From Mycobacteriales bacterium (GTDB lineage Bacteria > Actinomycetota > Actinomycetes > JAFAQI01): DNA of 54,546 nucleotides. Positions 43,211-51,961 of this stretch are shown here, piece by piece. The notes beneath the pieces were generated by a model. It was not told the origin of the DNA and ran no database searches. It saw nothing but the letters and a program-made list of their open reading frames with translations. Each line of letters begins with the position of its first letter. Position 1 is the stretch's first letter. The stretch covers positions 1 through 54,546 of the forward strand of contig DASZRO010000109.1 in NCBI GenBank assembly GCA_035550055.1. Reading direction: 5' to 3'. The translations under genes and the position numbers were made by a program.

Positions 43211-45061
43211 CTAGTTGCTCCGGCGCTTAGCCTCTCGGTAACGAGTGGCGGCGTCCAGCGTCACCTTGCGGATCCGCACGGTGGTCGGAGTCACCTCGAC
43301 GCACTCGTCCTCCCGGCAGAACTCGAGGCACTGCTCGAGACTGAGCACCTTGTGCGGGATCAGCGGCACGAGCACGTCGCCGGAGCTCTGCCGCATGTTG
43401 GTGAGCTTCTTCTCCTTCGTCGGGTTGACGTCGATGTCGTCCGATCGGGAGTTCTCGCCGACGATCATTCCTTCGTACACGTCCGTGCCCGGGCCGACGA
43501 ACATCGTGCCGCGGTCCTGCAGGTTGGCCAGGGCGAAGGCGGTGGTCGATCCTGAGCGGTCGGCGACGAGCGAACCGGTCGGCCGGGTCCGCAGCTCGCC
43601 GAACCACGGCTCGTGCCCCTCGTGCACGTGGTGGAGCAGGCCGGTGCCCCGCGTCTCGGTCAGGAACTCGGTACGGAAGCCGATCAAGCCGCGGGCGGGC
43701 ACGAGGTACTCCATGCGGACCCAGCCGGTCCCGTGGTCGACCATCTGCTCGAGCCGGCCCTTACGCAGCGCCATCAGCTGGATCAGCACGCCCTGGTACT
43801 CACTCGGCGAGTCGATGGTGAGCCGCTCGACGGGCTCGTGCAGCCTGCCGTCGATCTCGCGGGCAACGACCTGCGGCTTGCCGACGGTGAGCTCGAACCC
43901 TTCTCGTCGCATCAGCTCGACGAGGATCGCGAGTTGCAGCTCGCCTCGTCCCTGCACCTCCCAGGTGTCCGGCCGATCCGTCGGCAGCACCCGGATCGAC
44001 ACGTTGCCGACCAGCTCGGCGTCCAGCCGGTTCTTCACCAGCCGCGCGGTCAGCTTCTTGCCGCTCTGGCCGGCGAGGGGCGAGGTGTTGATGCCGATGG
44101 TCATCGAGATGTTCGGCTCGTCGATCGTGATGACCGGCAGCGGGAGCGGGTCGGCGGGGTCCGCGAGCGTCTCGCCGATGGTGATGTCGGGGATCCCGGC
44201 GATGGCAACGATGTCGCCCGGGCCCGCGGAGTCGATGGGCACCCGCTCGAGCGCCACGGTGCCGAGAAGCTCGGTGAGGCGCACCTGCTCGATCGAGCCG
44301 TCAGCCTTGCACCACGCGACCGACTGCCCCTTCTTCATCTCGCCGTTGTGGATCCGGATGAGGGCCAGCCGGCCGAGATAGGGCGAGGCGTCCAGGTTGG
44401 TCACGTGGGCTTGCAGCGGCGCGGTCTCGTCGTAGGTCGGGGCGGGAATCGTGTCGCGCAGCACCTGGAACAGCGGCTCGAGGTCCGGGCTGTCCGGGCT
44501 GGCGCCGTCCGCCGGCCGGTTCAGCGACGCCTGGCCGGTCTTCGCCTGGCAGTAGACGATGGGGAAGTCGATCTGGCGCTCGTCAGCGTCGAGGTCGAGG
44601 AACAGCTCGTAGGTCTCGTCGACCACCTCGGCGATCCGGGCGTCCGAGCGATCGACCTTGTTGATGATCAGTACGACGGGAAGGTCCGCGGCGAGGGCTT
44701 TGCGCAGCACGAACCGGGTCTGCGGAAGCGGGCCTTCGCTGGCGTCGACCAGCAGGGCAACGCCGTCGACCATCGACAGCGCTCGCTCGACCTCACCGCC
44801 GAAGTCCGCGTGACCAGGCGTGTCGACGATGTTGATGGTCAGGTCGCCGTGACGGACCGCCGTGTTCTTGGCGAGGATCGTGATGCCCTTCTCACGCTCC
44901 AGGTCCATCGAGTCCATGACCCGCTCGTTGACGCTGCCCTCGTCGGCCTGGTGCGCCGAGAAGGCGCCGGACTGCCAGAGCATCGCGTCGACGAGGGTCG
45001 TCTTGCCGTGGTCGACGTGCGCGATGATCGCCACGTTCCGGAGGTCGCTGCGTTGTGCCAC
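43211..45061 (-). CDS. bipA: Ribosome-associated GTPase BipA/TypA
   Basis: This 616-aa translational GTPase has G1 [10 protein letters not shown], switch I with EREKGITI, G3 [15 protein letters not shown]4 NKVD and the SAxTG-like AKTG. The C-terminal half has [20 protein letters not shown], typical of EF-G/BipA domain III, and [16 protein letters not shown], the BipA signature. BipA binds 70S ribosomes and helps growth under stress and ribosome assembly. GTG 45061 starts the conserved [24 protein letters not shown] lies 8 nt upstream on the minus strand. Confidence 0.95.
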   Translation of the reverse strand: MAQRSDLRNVAIIAHVDHGKTTLVDAMLWQSGAFSAHQADEGSVNERVMDSMDLEREKGITILAKNTAVRHGDLTINIVDTPGHADFGGEVERALSMVDGVALLVDASEGPLPQTRFVLRKALAADLPVVLIINKVDRSDARIAEVVDETYELFLDLDADERQIDFPIVYCQAKTGQASLNRPADGASPDSPDLEPLFQVLRDTIPAPTYDETAPLQAHVTNLDASPYLGRLALIRIHNGEMKKGQSVAWCKADGSIEQVRLTELLGTVALERVPIDSAGPGDIVAIAGIPDITIGETLADPADPLPLPVITIDEPNISMTIGINTSPLAGQSGKKLTARLVKNRLDAELVGNVSIRVLPTDRPDTWEVQGRGELQLAILVELMRREGFELTVGKPQVVAREIDGRLHEPVERLTIDSPSEYQGVLIQLMALRKGRLEQMVDHGTGWVRMEYLVPARGLIGFRTEFLTETRGTGLLHHVHEGHEPWFGELRTRPTGSLVADRSGSTTAFALANLQDRGTMFVGPGTDVYEGMIVGENSRSDDIDVNPTKEKKLTNMRQSSGDVLVPLIPHKVLSLEQCLEFCREDECVEVTPTTVRIRKVTLDAATRYREAKRRSN

Positions 45062-45069
45062 GACATTCC

Positions 45070-45075
45070 AGGCTA
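45070..45075 (-). promoter_or_regulatory. Leaderless -10 for bipA
   Basis: TAGCCT (minus strand) is 8 nt before GTG 45061. The nearby ATG in GGAATGTC is out of frame. Confidence 0.4.
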
Positions 45076-45092
45076 CTGACGACGGCCGTGTC

Positions 45093-46130
45093 TCAGGTCG
45101 CTACGGACGCCGGAGGCACGGACACCTCGGTGAGCCAGCGGTCGATGTCGGCGACTGCGGCCTGGGCGAGGTCGGGCGGCATGGCCGAGTGGGTGATCGA
45201 GGCCTTCGCGAGCCGGGCGAGGTCGGCCCGCGAGTAGCCGAGCGCGTCGCGCACGGCGACGTACTGCTCGACCAGTGACGCGCCGAACAGCAGCGGGTCG
45301 TCAGCCGCGATCACGACCGGTACGCCGGCGGCCTCCAGTCGGCTGACCGGAAGGTCCGCGGCCTCGGCGAACACGCCCAGCGCCAGGTTGGAGGCCGGAC
45401 AGACCTCACACGCGATCCCGCGATCAGCCAGCAGCGCCATCACGTCGGCGTCTTCGACCGCTCGCACACCGTGACCGATCCGGACCGGCTCGAGCGCCCG
45501 GATGGTCCGCTCGACCGAGTCGGCTCCGAGCAGCTCACCCGCGTGCGGCATCGCGCGAAGCCCACCGTCGCGCGCGATCCGAAACGCCTTCGCGAAGGTC
45601 TCCGGCGACCCCTGCCGCTCGTCGTTGGACAGGCCGAACCCGATCACGCCGTCCGCCGCGAAGCGGACAGCGAGGCGGGCGAGCGTCTCGGCCTCCCACG
45701 GCGGCCGGGTCCGGTTGCCCGCGACGATGAGGCGTACGCCGACACCACTGGCCGCTTGCGCCGCGGCTGCCGCGGCGCAGAACACCTCCATCGCGGTGAC
45801 GAGGTCGCCGAGTCGCGCGGCGTAGCCGGTCGGCGTGATCTGTAGCTCGAGCCAGCGCGAGCCGTTGGCGGCCTCGTCCTCGGCGATCTCGCGGATCAGC
45901 CGCTCGATGTCGGCCGGGCTGCGCAGCACGCCGCGGGCGAGGTCGTACAGCCGTTGGAACCGCGGCCAGCCGAGCAGCCGCCAGTCGTCGGAGACCTCGT
46001 CGACCAAGCGTTCCGGGAGGCGGATGCCGTATCGCTCGGCGAGGTCGATGAGGGTGGTGTGGCGCATGCCGCCGGTCAGGTGCAGATGCAGGTGCGCCTT
46101 CGGCAGCGCGACCAGGTCCGCCTCCGTCAT
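45093..46130 (-). CDS. Adenosine-deaminase-like metallohydrolase
   Basis: This 345-aa enzyme has LPKAHLHLHLTGGM at the N-terminus (HxH zinc ligands), then MPHAGELLGADSVE (His ligand and Glu), RIGHGVRAVED and IAADDPLLFGASL (Asp ligand). These are the adenosine/AMP deaminase motifs. The usual HLHLEG(S/A) reads HLHLTGG, and SDDP reads ADDP, so the substrate may differ (adenine, aminodeoxyfutalosine or another purine). ATG 46130 is chosen because TATGGT lies 6 nt before it. It diverges from exonuclease III. Confidence 0.8.
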   Translation of the reverse strand: MTEADLVALPKAHLHLHLTGGMRHTTLIDLAERYGIRLPERLVDEVSDDWRLLGWPRFQRLYDLARGVLRSPADIERLIREIAEDEAANGSRWLELQITPTGYAARLGDLVTAMEVFCAAAAAAQAASGVGVRLIVAGNRTRPPWEAETLARLAVRFAADGVIGFGLSNDERQGSPETFAKAFRIARDGGLRAMPHAGELLGADSVERTIRALEPVRIGHGVRAVEDADVMALLADRGIACEVCPASNLALGVFAEAADLPVSRLEAAGVPVVIAADDPLLFGASLVEQYVAVRDALGYSRADLARLAKASITHSAMPPDLAQAAVADIDRWLTEVSVPPASVAT

Positions 46131-46136
46131 CGCCCG

Positions 46137-46146
46137 ACCATAAGGT
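46137..46146. promoter_or_regulatory. Overlapping divergent -10 elements (deaminase/xthA)
   Basis: The plus strand has TAAGGT (46141-46146) 6 nt before ATG 46153. The minus strand has TATGGT (46142-46137) 6 nt before ATG 46130. Both fit TANNNT exactly and share two base pairs in the 22-bp gap. This is the clearest example in the window. Confidence 0.6.
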
Positions 46147-46152
46147 GACGGG

Positions 46153-46971
46153 ATGCGGATCGCGACGTGGAACGTGAACTCCGTCGGCGCCCGGCTGCCG
46201 CGGCTCAACGAGTGGCTCGAGCTCGCCCAGCCGGACGTCTTGTGCCTTCAGGAGATCAAGTGCGCCAGCGACGCGTTCCCGGGCGAGCGGGCCCAGGAGC
46301 TCGGTTACGAAGTCGCTGCGCATGGCGAGGGGCGCTGGAACGGCGTCGCGATCCTGTCCCGGGTCGGCCTCGACGACGTCACCCGCGACTTCCCCGGCCA
46401 GCCGGCGTACGCCCCACCGCCCGACGAGGACGACCCGGCGCTGATCGGCACCCCGCCGAAGGTGGAGGCGCGCGCGGTCGGCGCGACGTGCGACGGCGTG
46501 CGGGTGTGGTCGCTGTACGTCCCCAACGGGCGGACGCTGGAGAGCCCTCACTATGCCTACAAGCTCGAATGGCTCGCCTCGCTGCGCACCGCGGTCAGCG
46601 CGGAGATCGCTGCGAACGACCGCTTCGTGATCACCGGCGACTTCAACATCATCCCGACCGACGACGACGTGTGGGACATCACCAAGTTCGCCGACTCCAC
46701 CCACGTCACGAAGCCGGAGCGCGACGCGTTGCAGGCGCTGCGAGACCTGGGCCTGCACGACGTCGTCCCGCGTGCGATGAAGTACGACACGCCCTACACC
46801 TACTGGGACTACCGCGCCGGGATGTTCCACAAGAACCAGGGCATGCGCATCGACTTGTTCTACGCGACGGCTGCGCTCGCCGGCGAGGTCAAGGACGCGT
46901 ACGTCGATCGCGACGCGCGCAAAGGCACCGGCCCGTCAGACCACGCGCCGGTCGTCGTCGACCTCGGCTGA
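46153..46971 (+). CDS. xthA: Exodeoxyribonuclease III
   Basis: This 272-aa nuclease of the exonuclease III family repairs abasic sites. It has RIATWNVNSVGARL, then LCLQEIKC (catalytic Glu), WSLYVPNGR, the Asn pair of ITGDFNIIP, and GPSDHAPVVVDL with the catalytic DH at the end. KNQGMRIDLFYAT before the last motif is typical of the ExoIII/AP endonuclease fold. Length is normal and all catalytic residues are present. Its leaderless -10 is shared with the deaminase. Confidence 0.93.
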   Translation: MRIATWNVNSVGARLPRLNEWLELAQPDVLCLQEIKCASDAFPGERAQELGYEVAAHGEGRWNGVAILSRVGLDDVTRDFPGQPAYAPPPDEDDPALIGTPPKVEARAVGATCDGVRVWSLYVPNGRTLESPHYAYKLEWLASLRTAVSAEIAANDRFVITGDFNIIPTDDDVWDITKFADSTHVTKPERDALQALRDLGLHDVVPRAMKYDTPYTYWDYRAGMFHKNQGMRIDLFYATAALAGEVKDAYVDRDARKGTGPSDHAPVVVDLG

Positions 46972-47154
46972 GCGCCGCATCCGGCTGATGACGCCGCCGA
47001 AGATCGCGACGCCTGCCACGATGAGCGCCGCCGGTACGACGAGCAGCCAGTGCAGGTGCACGCTCGTCGTGTGCGTCAGCAGGTAGCTGCCGGCGACGCA
47101 CAGGAAGCCGACTCCGGACACGAGGGACCACGGGTCGAGCTCATGCGAGCGCAT
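46936..47154 (-). CDS. Small membrane protein (72 aa) after PspC gene
   Basis: Two hydrophobic helices (about 10-27 and 34-56) with a basic C-terminus (ISRMRRS) form a small membrane protein. ATG 47154 lies within the last codons of the upstream PspC-domain gene, so it is translationally coupled. Its 3' end overlaps xthA by 36 nt. Function unknown; perhaps a partner of the PspC protein. Confidence 0.5.
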   Translation of the reverse strand: MRSHELDPWSLVSGVGFLCVAGSYLLTHTTSVHLHWLLVVPAALIVAGVAIFGGVISRMRRSAEVDDDRRVV

Positions 47155-48265
47155 CACGTACCTCCAGATCGCCGAAACCGTCTTGCAGTTGCAGGGTCAA
47201 GGTGCCGTCGTGAGCCGTCGGTGAGGCTGAGACGTGCTCGTCGAGCCCGGTGCCGTCCTGCTCGTGCCCGAACAGGTAGACGCGGCCGGCGCCGACCTTC
47301 GCCTCGACGACCACGCCCATCCCTCGCGGCACCGTCACGATGAGCCGGCCGGCGCCGAGGCGTGCGTCGACGGTGGCCGAGGTCGTGGGGTCGAGTCGGG
47401 TGAGGTCGAGGTCGGCCTTTCCGGCGCCGAGGACGTACGACGACGCCAGGTCGCCCGACACCGGCGCCCAGTCGCGGGTGCCCGCACTCCAGGTGAGGTT
47501 GCGAGGCAGGGCGTTCGCGATCCCGAGCATCGCCACGAGCAGCAGACCGATCGGGATCATCGCCCGCGCCCGGCCGACGAAGGCGCCGATGACCAGGCCC
47601 AACCCGGCAACGGCGACACACACCGCGAGCACGTCGGCGGGCTGCGGATGCGCAGCCCCCGAGCTTGCGACGAGAGCGAGTACGCCGACGGCGAGGACGA
47701 CCGCGGCGAACGTCAGCCACCCGAGCCACGCCCGCTCGCGAGGCCGGATCGGGGCGCTGGGTGCGGCCACCCACTCGACCGGCGGGGTTGCGGACGCCGT
47801 CATGGTGGGCGCTGACGGCGCCGGCGCGGCCTGCCGCGGCGGGAACAGTCCGTGACCGTGCTGGCGCCCGATCAGCTCGGTCAGCAGCAGAGCCGCGATG
47901 ACCGCGACGGCGGCCGCGCCGTACTCGTGGCCGAAGATGTGCGCCGTCGCCAGGAAGATCACGACACAGACCGCGATCAGCGCCAGGAGGATTACTTGGC
48001 GGAGGTCGACCCGCCCGCCTGTCGTGAACCAGCGTTCGAGCCGCGTCTCGGGCGAGGCCTCGTCGGGGATGAGGGCCCAGGCGACGACGTAGATGATCAC
48101 ACCCGCGCCCCCGAAGACGGTCAGCGCGGCGAGCACGATCCGGAAGATGACGGGATCGATGTCGAAGTAGCGAGCCGCCCCTTGGCAGACGCCGGCGACG
48201 ACTCTCCCGTCGTGGGCGCGGGTGAGCCTTCGCCGCTCGCCCGCGGGCATGTCAGCTGTGGTCAT
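47141..48265 (-). CDS. PspC-domain membrane protein
   Basis: This 374-aa protein has an N-terminal PspC domain: LTRAHDGRVVAGVCQGAARYF, then the hydrophobic VFGGAGVIIYVVAWALIP. Four or more helices follow (residues 75-250), then a beta-rich C-terminal domain (LGAGKADLDLTRL, LGAGRLIVTVPRGM, VGAGRVYLFG), of the repeated adhesin-like type found in LiaF-like proteins. PspC domains sense membrane stress. ATG 48265 is used because it follows GAGGAC; a longer start would extend into the divergent kinase region. It faces the PspC histidine kinase across 114 bp. Confidence 0.78.
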   Translation of the reverse strand: MTTADMPAGERRRLTRAHDGRVVAGVCQGAARYFDIDPVIFRIVLAALTVFGGAGVIIYVVAWALIPDEASPETRLERWFTTGGRVDLRQVILLALIAVCVVIFLATAHIFGHEYGAAAVAVIAALLLTELIGRQHGHGLFPPRQAAPAPSAPTMTASATPPVEWVAAPSAPIRPRERAWLGWLTFAAVVLAVGVLALVASSGAAHPQPADVLAVCVAVAGLGLVIGAFVGRARAMIPIGLLLVAMLGIANALPRNLTWSAGTRDWAPVSGDLASSYVLGAGKADLDLTRLDPTTSATVDARLGAGRLIVTVPRGMGVVVEAKVGAGRVYLFGHEQDGTGLDEHVSASPTAHDGTLTLQLQDGFGDLEVRDALA

Positions 48266-48379
48266 GTCCTCGATCGTGCTGCGGCCGGGTCGGCGTGCCA
48301 TCAGGGATCAACCCTGAGATCGACCCTGAACTTGCCCGCTGCCCGGTTGGCAGCGCCCAGCCCGTGTGACGATCTGGGT

Positions 48380-49591
48380 ATGGGCGCGTCGGAACCGGTG
48401 GCGCCGGTGCGACGGCTGTACCGGCAACGCAGCGGGCGGCTGGTCGCCGGAGTCGCCACCGGGCTGTCGGACCACCTCGGCGTCTCGGTCCTCTTCCTGC
48501 GGATCGGCTTCGTCGTCTCCATCGTCCTCGGTGGGCTCGGCGTCCTGCTCTACGCCGCATTCTGGGTCGTGGTGCCCGAGGCGGTCGAGGACGGCGGGCG
48601 TCCCGACCCGCAGGACTCCTCGCTTCAGCTGCTCGGATTCGCGGCTCTCGGCGCCGCCGTACTGCTGGTCGGGCAGCTGTTCGGCATCGGCGCCGAGCTG
48701 TTGTGGCCGGCGGCGGCCACCGTCACCGGCGCGGCCATCCTGTGGCGCCAGGCCGACGAGGCCAGCCGCAACCGCTGGCGAAGCGTCGCCGACCGGCAGC
48801 GCGCGGTCCTGTCCGGCGCCCGCGGGCGAACTGCGCTCCGCTACCTCGCCGGCGGCGGCCTCGTCCTGGCGGGAATGGGCTCGTTCCTGGCCACGCAGAA
48901 CGCCTTCCCGGTGGCTCGCCGGGCGGCGCTCCCGGTCGTCGTCGTCACCCTCGGCCTGCTCCTGGTGCTCGGTCCGTGGTTGCTGCGCTACTGGCGCGAG
49001 GCCGCCGAGGAGCGGACCGCGCGCATCCGCGAGCACGAGCGGGTCGAGCTGGCCGGTCGGGTGCACGACTCGATGCTCCAGACGCTCACGTTGATCAACC
49101 GGCGCGCGGACGACCCGGAGCAGGTACGCCGTCTGGTCCGGCACTCCGAACGCGAGCTGCGCGGCTGGCTCTATCGCCCGCAGCCGGCCGCCGCATCGTT
49201 CCAAGCGTTGGTCAGCGCCGCGTGCGCCGAGGTGGAGGACGAGTACGACGTGGTCATCGACGTCGTCGCGGTCGGCGACCTGGCCGCCGGCACGACCACC
49301 GAGCCGATCCTGGCCGCGATGCGGGAAGCGGTCGTCAACGCCGCGAAGCATTCCGGTGAACGCACGATCTCGGTCTACGCCGAGGTCGGCGAGCAGGACG
49401 TCACCGTCTACGTACGCGACCGCGGCAAGGGCTTCAACGTGAAGGCTGTGCCGGCCGACCGGTTCGGCGTACGCGAGTCGGTCGTGCACCGCATGGAACG
49501 CCACGGCGGATCAGCGACCATCCGCTCGACTCCCAAGTCCGGCACCGAGGTGCAGCTGCGCCTGCCCCTACCGTCGAAGGCTGCGATCTAG
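48380..49591 (+). CDS. PspC-type sensor histidine kinase
   Basis: This 403-aa protein has an N-terminal PspC domain (LYRQRSGRLVAGVATGLSDH then LGVSVLFLRIGFV), two further helices (about 90-110 and 155-200) and a cytoplasmic kinase core. The phospho-acceptor is in ELAGRVHDSMLQTLTLI (H near 233), followed by an ATPase domain with an N-box (MREAVVNAAKHS) and the RDRGKGFN glycine motif. This is the NarL/DesK-type HisKA_3 layout. ATG 48380 is the first codon of a polar N-terminus. Its stop overlaps the response regulator start by one base. Confidence 0.85.
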   Translation: MGASEPVAPVRRLYRQRSGRLVAGVATGLSDHLGVSVLFLRIGFVVSIVLGGLGVLLYAAFWVVVPEAVEDGGRPDPQDSSLQLLGFAALGAAVLLVGQLFGIGAELLWPAAATVTGAAILWRQADEASRNRWRSVADRQRAVLSGARGRTALRYLAGGGLVLAGMGSFLATQNAFPVARRAALPVVVVTLGLLLVLGPWLLRYWREAAEERTARIREHERVELAGRVHDSMLQTLTLINRRADDPEQVRRLVRHSERELRGWLYRPQPAAASFQALVSAACAEVEDEYDVVIDVVAVGDLAAGTTTEPILAAMREAVVNAAKHSGERTISVYAEVGEQDVTVYVRDRGKGFNVKAVPADRFGVRESVVHRMERHGGSATIRSTPKSGTEVQLRLPLPSKAAI

Positions 49592-50235
49592 TGCCGCGGC
49601 CTCGCGTCGTGCTGGTCGACGACCACTCGCTGGTCCGCTCCGGGGTCCGCTCCGAGCTCGGCGACCGGCTCGACGTCGTCGGTGAGGCGGCGGACATCGC
49701 CGAGGCGATCGAGTGCATCCGCCGGACCGATCCCGACGTCGTCCTGCTGGATGTGCACCTGCCCAGCGGCACGGGCGATCACGTGATCAGCGCGGTGCAC
49801 GCCGACCACCCGAAGCCGAGGTTCCTCGCGCTGTCGGTCTCCGACTCCCCTGACGACGTGATCCGGGTGATCCGGGCCGGAGCTCGCGGGTATGTCACCA
49901 AGAGCATCAGCGGCGACGACCTCGCCGCCGCGGTCGAGCGGGTCGCGGCCGGCGACGCCGTGTTCTCACCTCGGCTGGCCGGGTTCGTGCTCGACGCCTT
50001 CGCGGCGGGTGCGCCCGCGGCACCGGATCCGGAAGAGCTCAACGTGTTGACGCCGCGCGAGCGCGACGTGCTGCGGCTGATCGCGCGCGGCTACTCCTAC
50101 CGCGAGGCGGCCGAGGAGCTGTTCTTGTCCGTGAAGACGATCGAGACCCACGTGTCCGCGGTCTTGCGCAAGCTGCAGCTGTCCAACCGCCGCGAGCTGG
50201 CACGTTGGGCGAACGATCGCAGGCTGCTGCCCTAG
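49591..50235 (+). CDS. LuxR/NarL-type response regulator
   Basis: This 214-aa regulator has a receiver domain with the acidic pair DDHS near residue 9 and the phosphorylated Asp in DVVLLDVHLPSGTG (about 52), the switch lysine in YVTKSISGDDL, and a C-terminal LuxR HTH (LTPRERDVLRLIARGYSYRE then FLSVKTIETHVSAVLRKL). It is coupled to the PspC kinase gene (TAGTG) and probably controls the divergent PspC membrane operon, which is an inference. Confidence 0.9.
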   Translation: MPRPRVVLVDDHSLVRSGVRSELGDRLDVVGEAADIAEAIECIRRTDPDVVLLDVHLPSGTGDHVISAVHADHPKPRFLALSVSDSPDDVIRVIRAGARGYVTKSISGDDLAAAVERVAAGDAVFSPRLAGFVLDAFAAGAPAAPDPEELNVLTPRERDVLRLIARGYSYREAAEELFLSVKTIETHVSAVLRKLQLSNRRELARWANDRRLLP

Positions 50236-50250
50236 CCGGGCGAGCTGCCG

Positions 50251-50949
50251 CTAGTGCAGATGCTCCTCGAAGTACGCGTATGCCCGACGCCAACCGTCGG
50301 TGTGAGCGCTGTCGACGTAGCGAAGTCCGGGCACGTGTTCGGCGAGGGCCCAGGCGCCGGTGTGCTTGACCATGAAGCCGTGCCCGGCCTCGGCGTACTC
50401 CTTGACGTCGTGTTCGACCCCGCAGGCGACCAGCGCCTTCTCGAGCCTCGCGGCGGCACCGCGATACATCCAGTCCTGCTTGCCGTACGACGCGACCACC
50501 GGGCAGGCGCCTGACAGCACTGCTTCGGCGTTTCGCGGGACCTGGCCGTAGTTCGGTGCGGCGACGTCGAATCCGCGACTCGCCGCGAGGATCGCGAAGC
50601 CGCCACCCATGCAGAACCCGATGATCCCGACCTTGCCCGTGCAGTCGTCGCGGGCGAGCAGGAACTGGCGCGCCGCGTCGATGTCCTCGAGGGCCCTACC
50701 GCCGCTGCCGCGCAGCAGGGTGCACATCGTCGCGAGCAGGCACTGCGGCGCGAAGCCGTAGGAGTAGAGGTCGGGGGCGAACGCGAGGTAGCCATGAGCG
50801 GCGACGGCGTCCGCCGTACGCCGGATGTCGTCGGTCAACCCGTACGCCTCGTGGATGAGCACGATGCCGGGTCGCGGTTCGGCTCCCTCGGGTGTCGCCA
50901 GGTACCCGCGAAGCCGTCCGTTGGGGGTGTCGTAGTGCGTGTCCGCCAT
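50251..50949 (-). CDS. Dienelactone hydrolase-family protein
   Basis: This 232-aa alpha/beta hydrolase has the family's cysteine nucleophile in GIIGFCMGGGF (about 118-128), the oxyanion strand PGIVLIHEAYGL at the start and the GHGFMV histidine near the end. These are the Cys-Asp-His triad of dienelactone hydrolase. It could open dienelactones or related esters. ATG 50949 is the first codon of a polar start. It faces the response regulator convergently. Confidence 0.85.
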   Translation of the reverse strand: MADTHYDTPNGRLRGYLATPEGAEPRPGIVLIHEAYGLTDDIRRTADAVAAHGYLAFAPDLYSYGFAPQCLLATMCTLLRGSGGRALEDIDAARQFLLARDDCTGKVGIIGFCMGGGFAILAASRGFDVAAPNYGQVPRNAEAVLSGACPVVASYGKQDWMYRGAAARLEKALVACGVEHDVKEYAEAGHGFMVKHTGAWALAEHVPGLRYVDSAHTDGWRRAYAYFEEHLH

Positions 50950-50959
50950 CGCCGGCCGT

Positions 50960-51661
50960 TCAGGCCATCGGCTGCGGCGCGGTCGACAGCGCTTCCTCGA
51001 GGTGGGTCGTGTCGTTGAAGCGGCGTACGGTCCACTCCTCGCCAAGCACGACGATCTCGGAGATCGACCCGTTGTCCGCGCCGATCATTCCGAACGGTCG
51101 GCAGCCGGTCGCGATGGACATCGTCATGCCGATCACACCACCGTGTACGAAGGCGGCGACGCGCTGGTTCGGATGCGCGGCGTGGATGCGGCCGAAGCCC
51201 GCGCGCAGCCGCGCGGCGAACTCGCTGTTCGACTCGGCGCCGGGAATCGCGTCCCAGCGCTGTTCGGTGAACATCTGGATCGCGATCGGGTCGTGGGCCG
51301 CGGTCAGCTTGCGGAACTTCCAGCCCTCCCACTCCCCGAGGCCGACCTCGTGGATGTCGGGATCCACCTTCGGCTCGATGCCGAGCTTCGCGGCGAGGGG
51401 CGCGGCGGTCTGCTGGGTGCGCTGCAGCTTGCTCACGTAGATCGCGTCGAGCGGCTCGTGCTGGAGCCGCTCGGCCACCTTCAGCGCTTGACCCTCGCCG
51501 ACCGGGTCCAGCGGGGGGTCGGTGTGCCCGTCGCACATCGGGCCCTCGACGCCCTCGACGGCCGGCGCGGACTCGCCGTGGCGGACCAGCAGGATCACGG
51601 TGCCGCCGGGCGGCGGGGCGTATCGGTACTGGCGGTATTGCGGAGCGTCGGCCTCGGTCAC
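50960..51661 (-). CDS. Histidine phosphatase (phosphoglycerate mutase-like)
   Basis: The 233-aa protein contains ILLVRHGESAP with the catalytic RHG motif (about 26-28), DPPLDPVGEGQA, YVSKLQRTQQTA and the second His in AAFVHGGVIGMTMSI. This is a broad-specificity histidine phosphatase. GTG 51661 precedes a tyrosine-rich N-terminus. The hydrolase gene starts 10 bp after its stop, so the two genes may be co-transcribed. Confidence 0.85.
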   Translation of the reverse strand: MTEADAPQYRQYRYAPPPGGTVILLVRHGESAPAVEGVEGPMCDGHTDPPLDPVGEGQALKVAERLQHEPLDAIYVSKLQRTQQTAAPLAAKLGIEPKVDPDIHEVGLGEWEGWKFRKLTAAHDPIAIQMFTEQRWDAIPGAESNSEFAARLRAGFGRIHAAHPNQRVAAFVHGGVIGMTMSIATGCRPFGMIGADNGSISEIVVLGEEWTVRRFNDTTHLEEALSTAPQPMA

Positions 51662-51961
51662 CCTGTCACGGTATGCGGACGACTGTGGCGGATCGTCACC
51701 GCCGTCCGGGGCAACCACCGCTGTTCGCCGAACCTTCACGTTTCAACGTCAGATCTGCCCGCGCCACCTTGATTCGTGCAGGTTTGGTGCAGGTCGACCG
51801 CGTACCGCAGTTCCGTGAGCACCGCATCGCCACGATCGTCTGCCTTCATGGCTCCGTCGGCCCGCCAGCCGCCCGAATGCCGACCGGCGCCGCCACGCGC
51901 CGACCGTACGCCAAGTCGACTCGAGGGGCACCCCGGTTTGTTGAGCGCGACCGGCAGCGGG
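51662..51961. other. Gap with a 23-bp duplicate of the alkB-like 3' end
   Basis: Open frames exist on both strands, but none has a recognisable domain or start. Positions 51681-51703 exactly repeat 51997-52019, part of the neighbouring AlkB gene. The rest shows no clear structure; it may hold the promoter of the histidine phosphatase. Confidence 0.5.
51681..51703 (+). repeat. 23-bp direct repeat with the alkB end, copy 1
   Basis: It matches the alkB-internal copy at 51997-52019 exactly (begins GACTGTGGCGGATC). It is noncoding here. Confidence 0.7.

Noticed and set aside
43613-45079. 488-aa frame opposite bipA
   Set aside because: It is antisense to the conserved GTPase and has no domain of its own.
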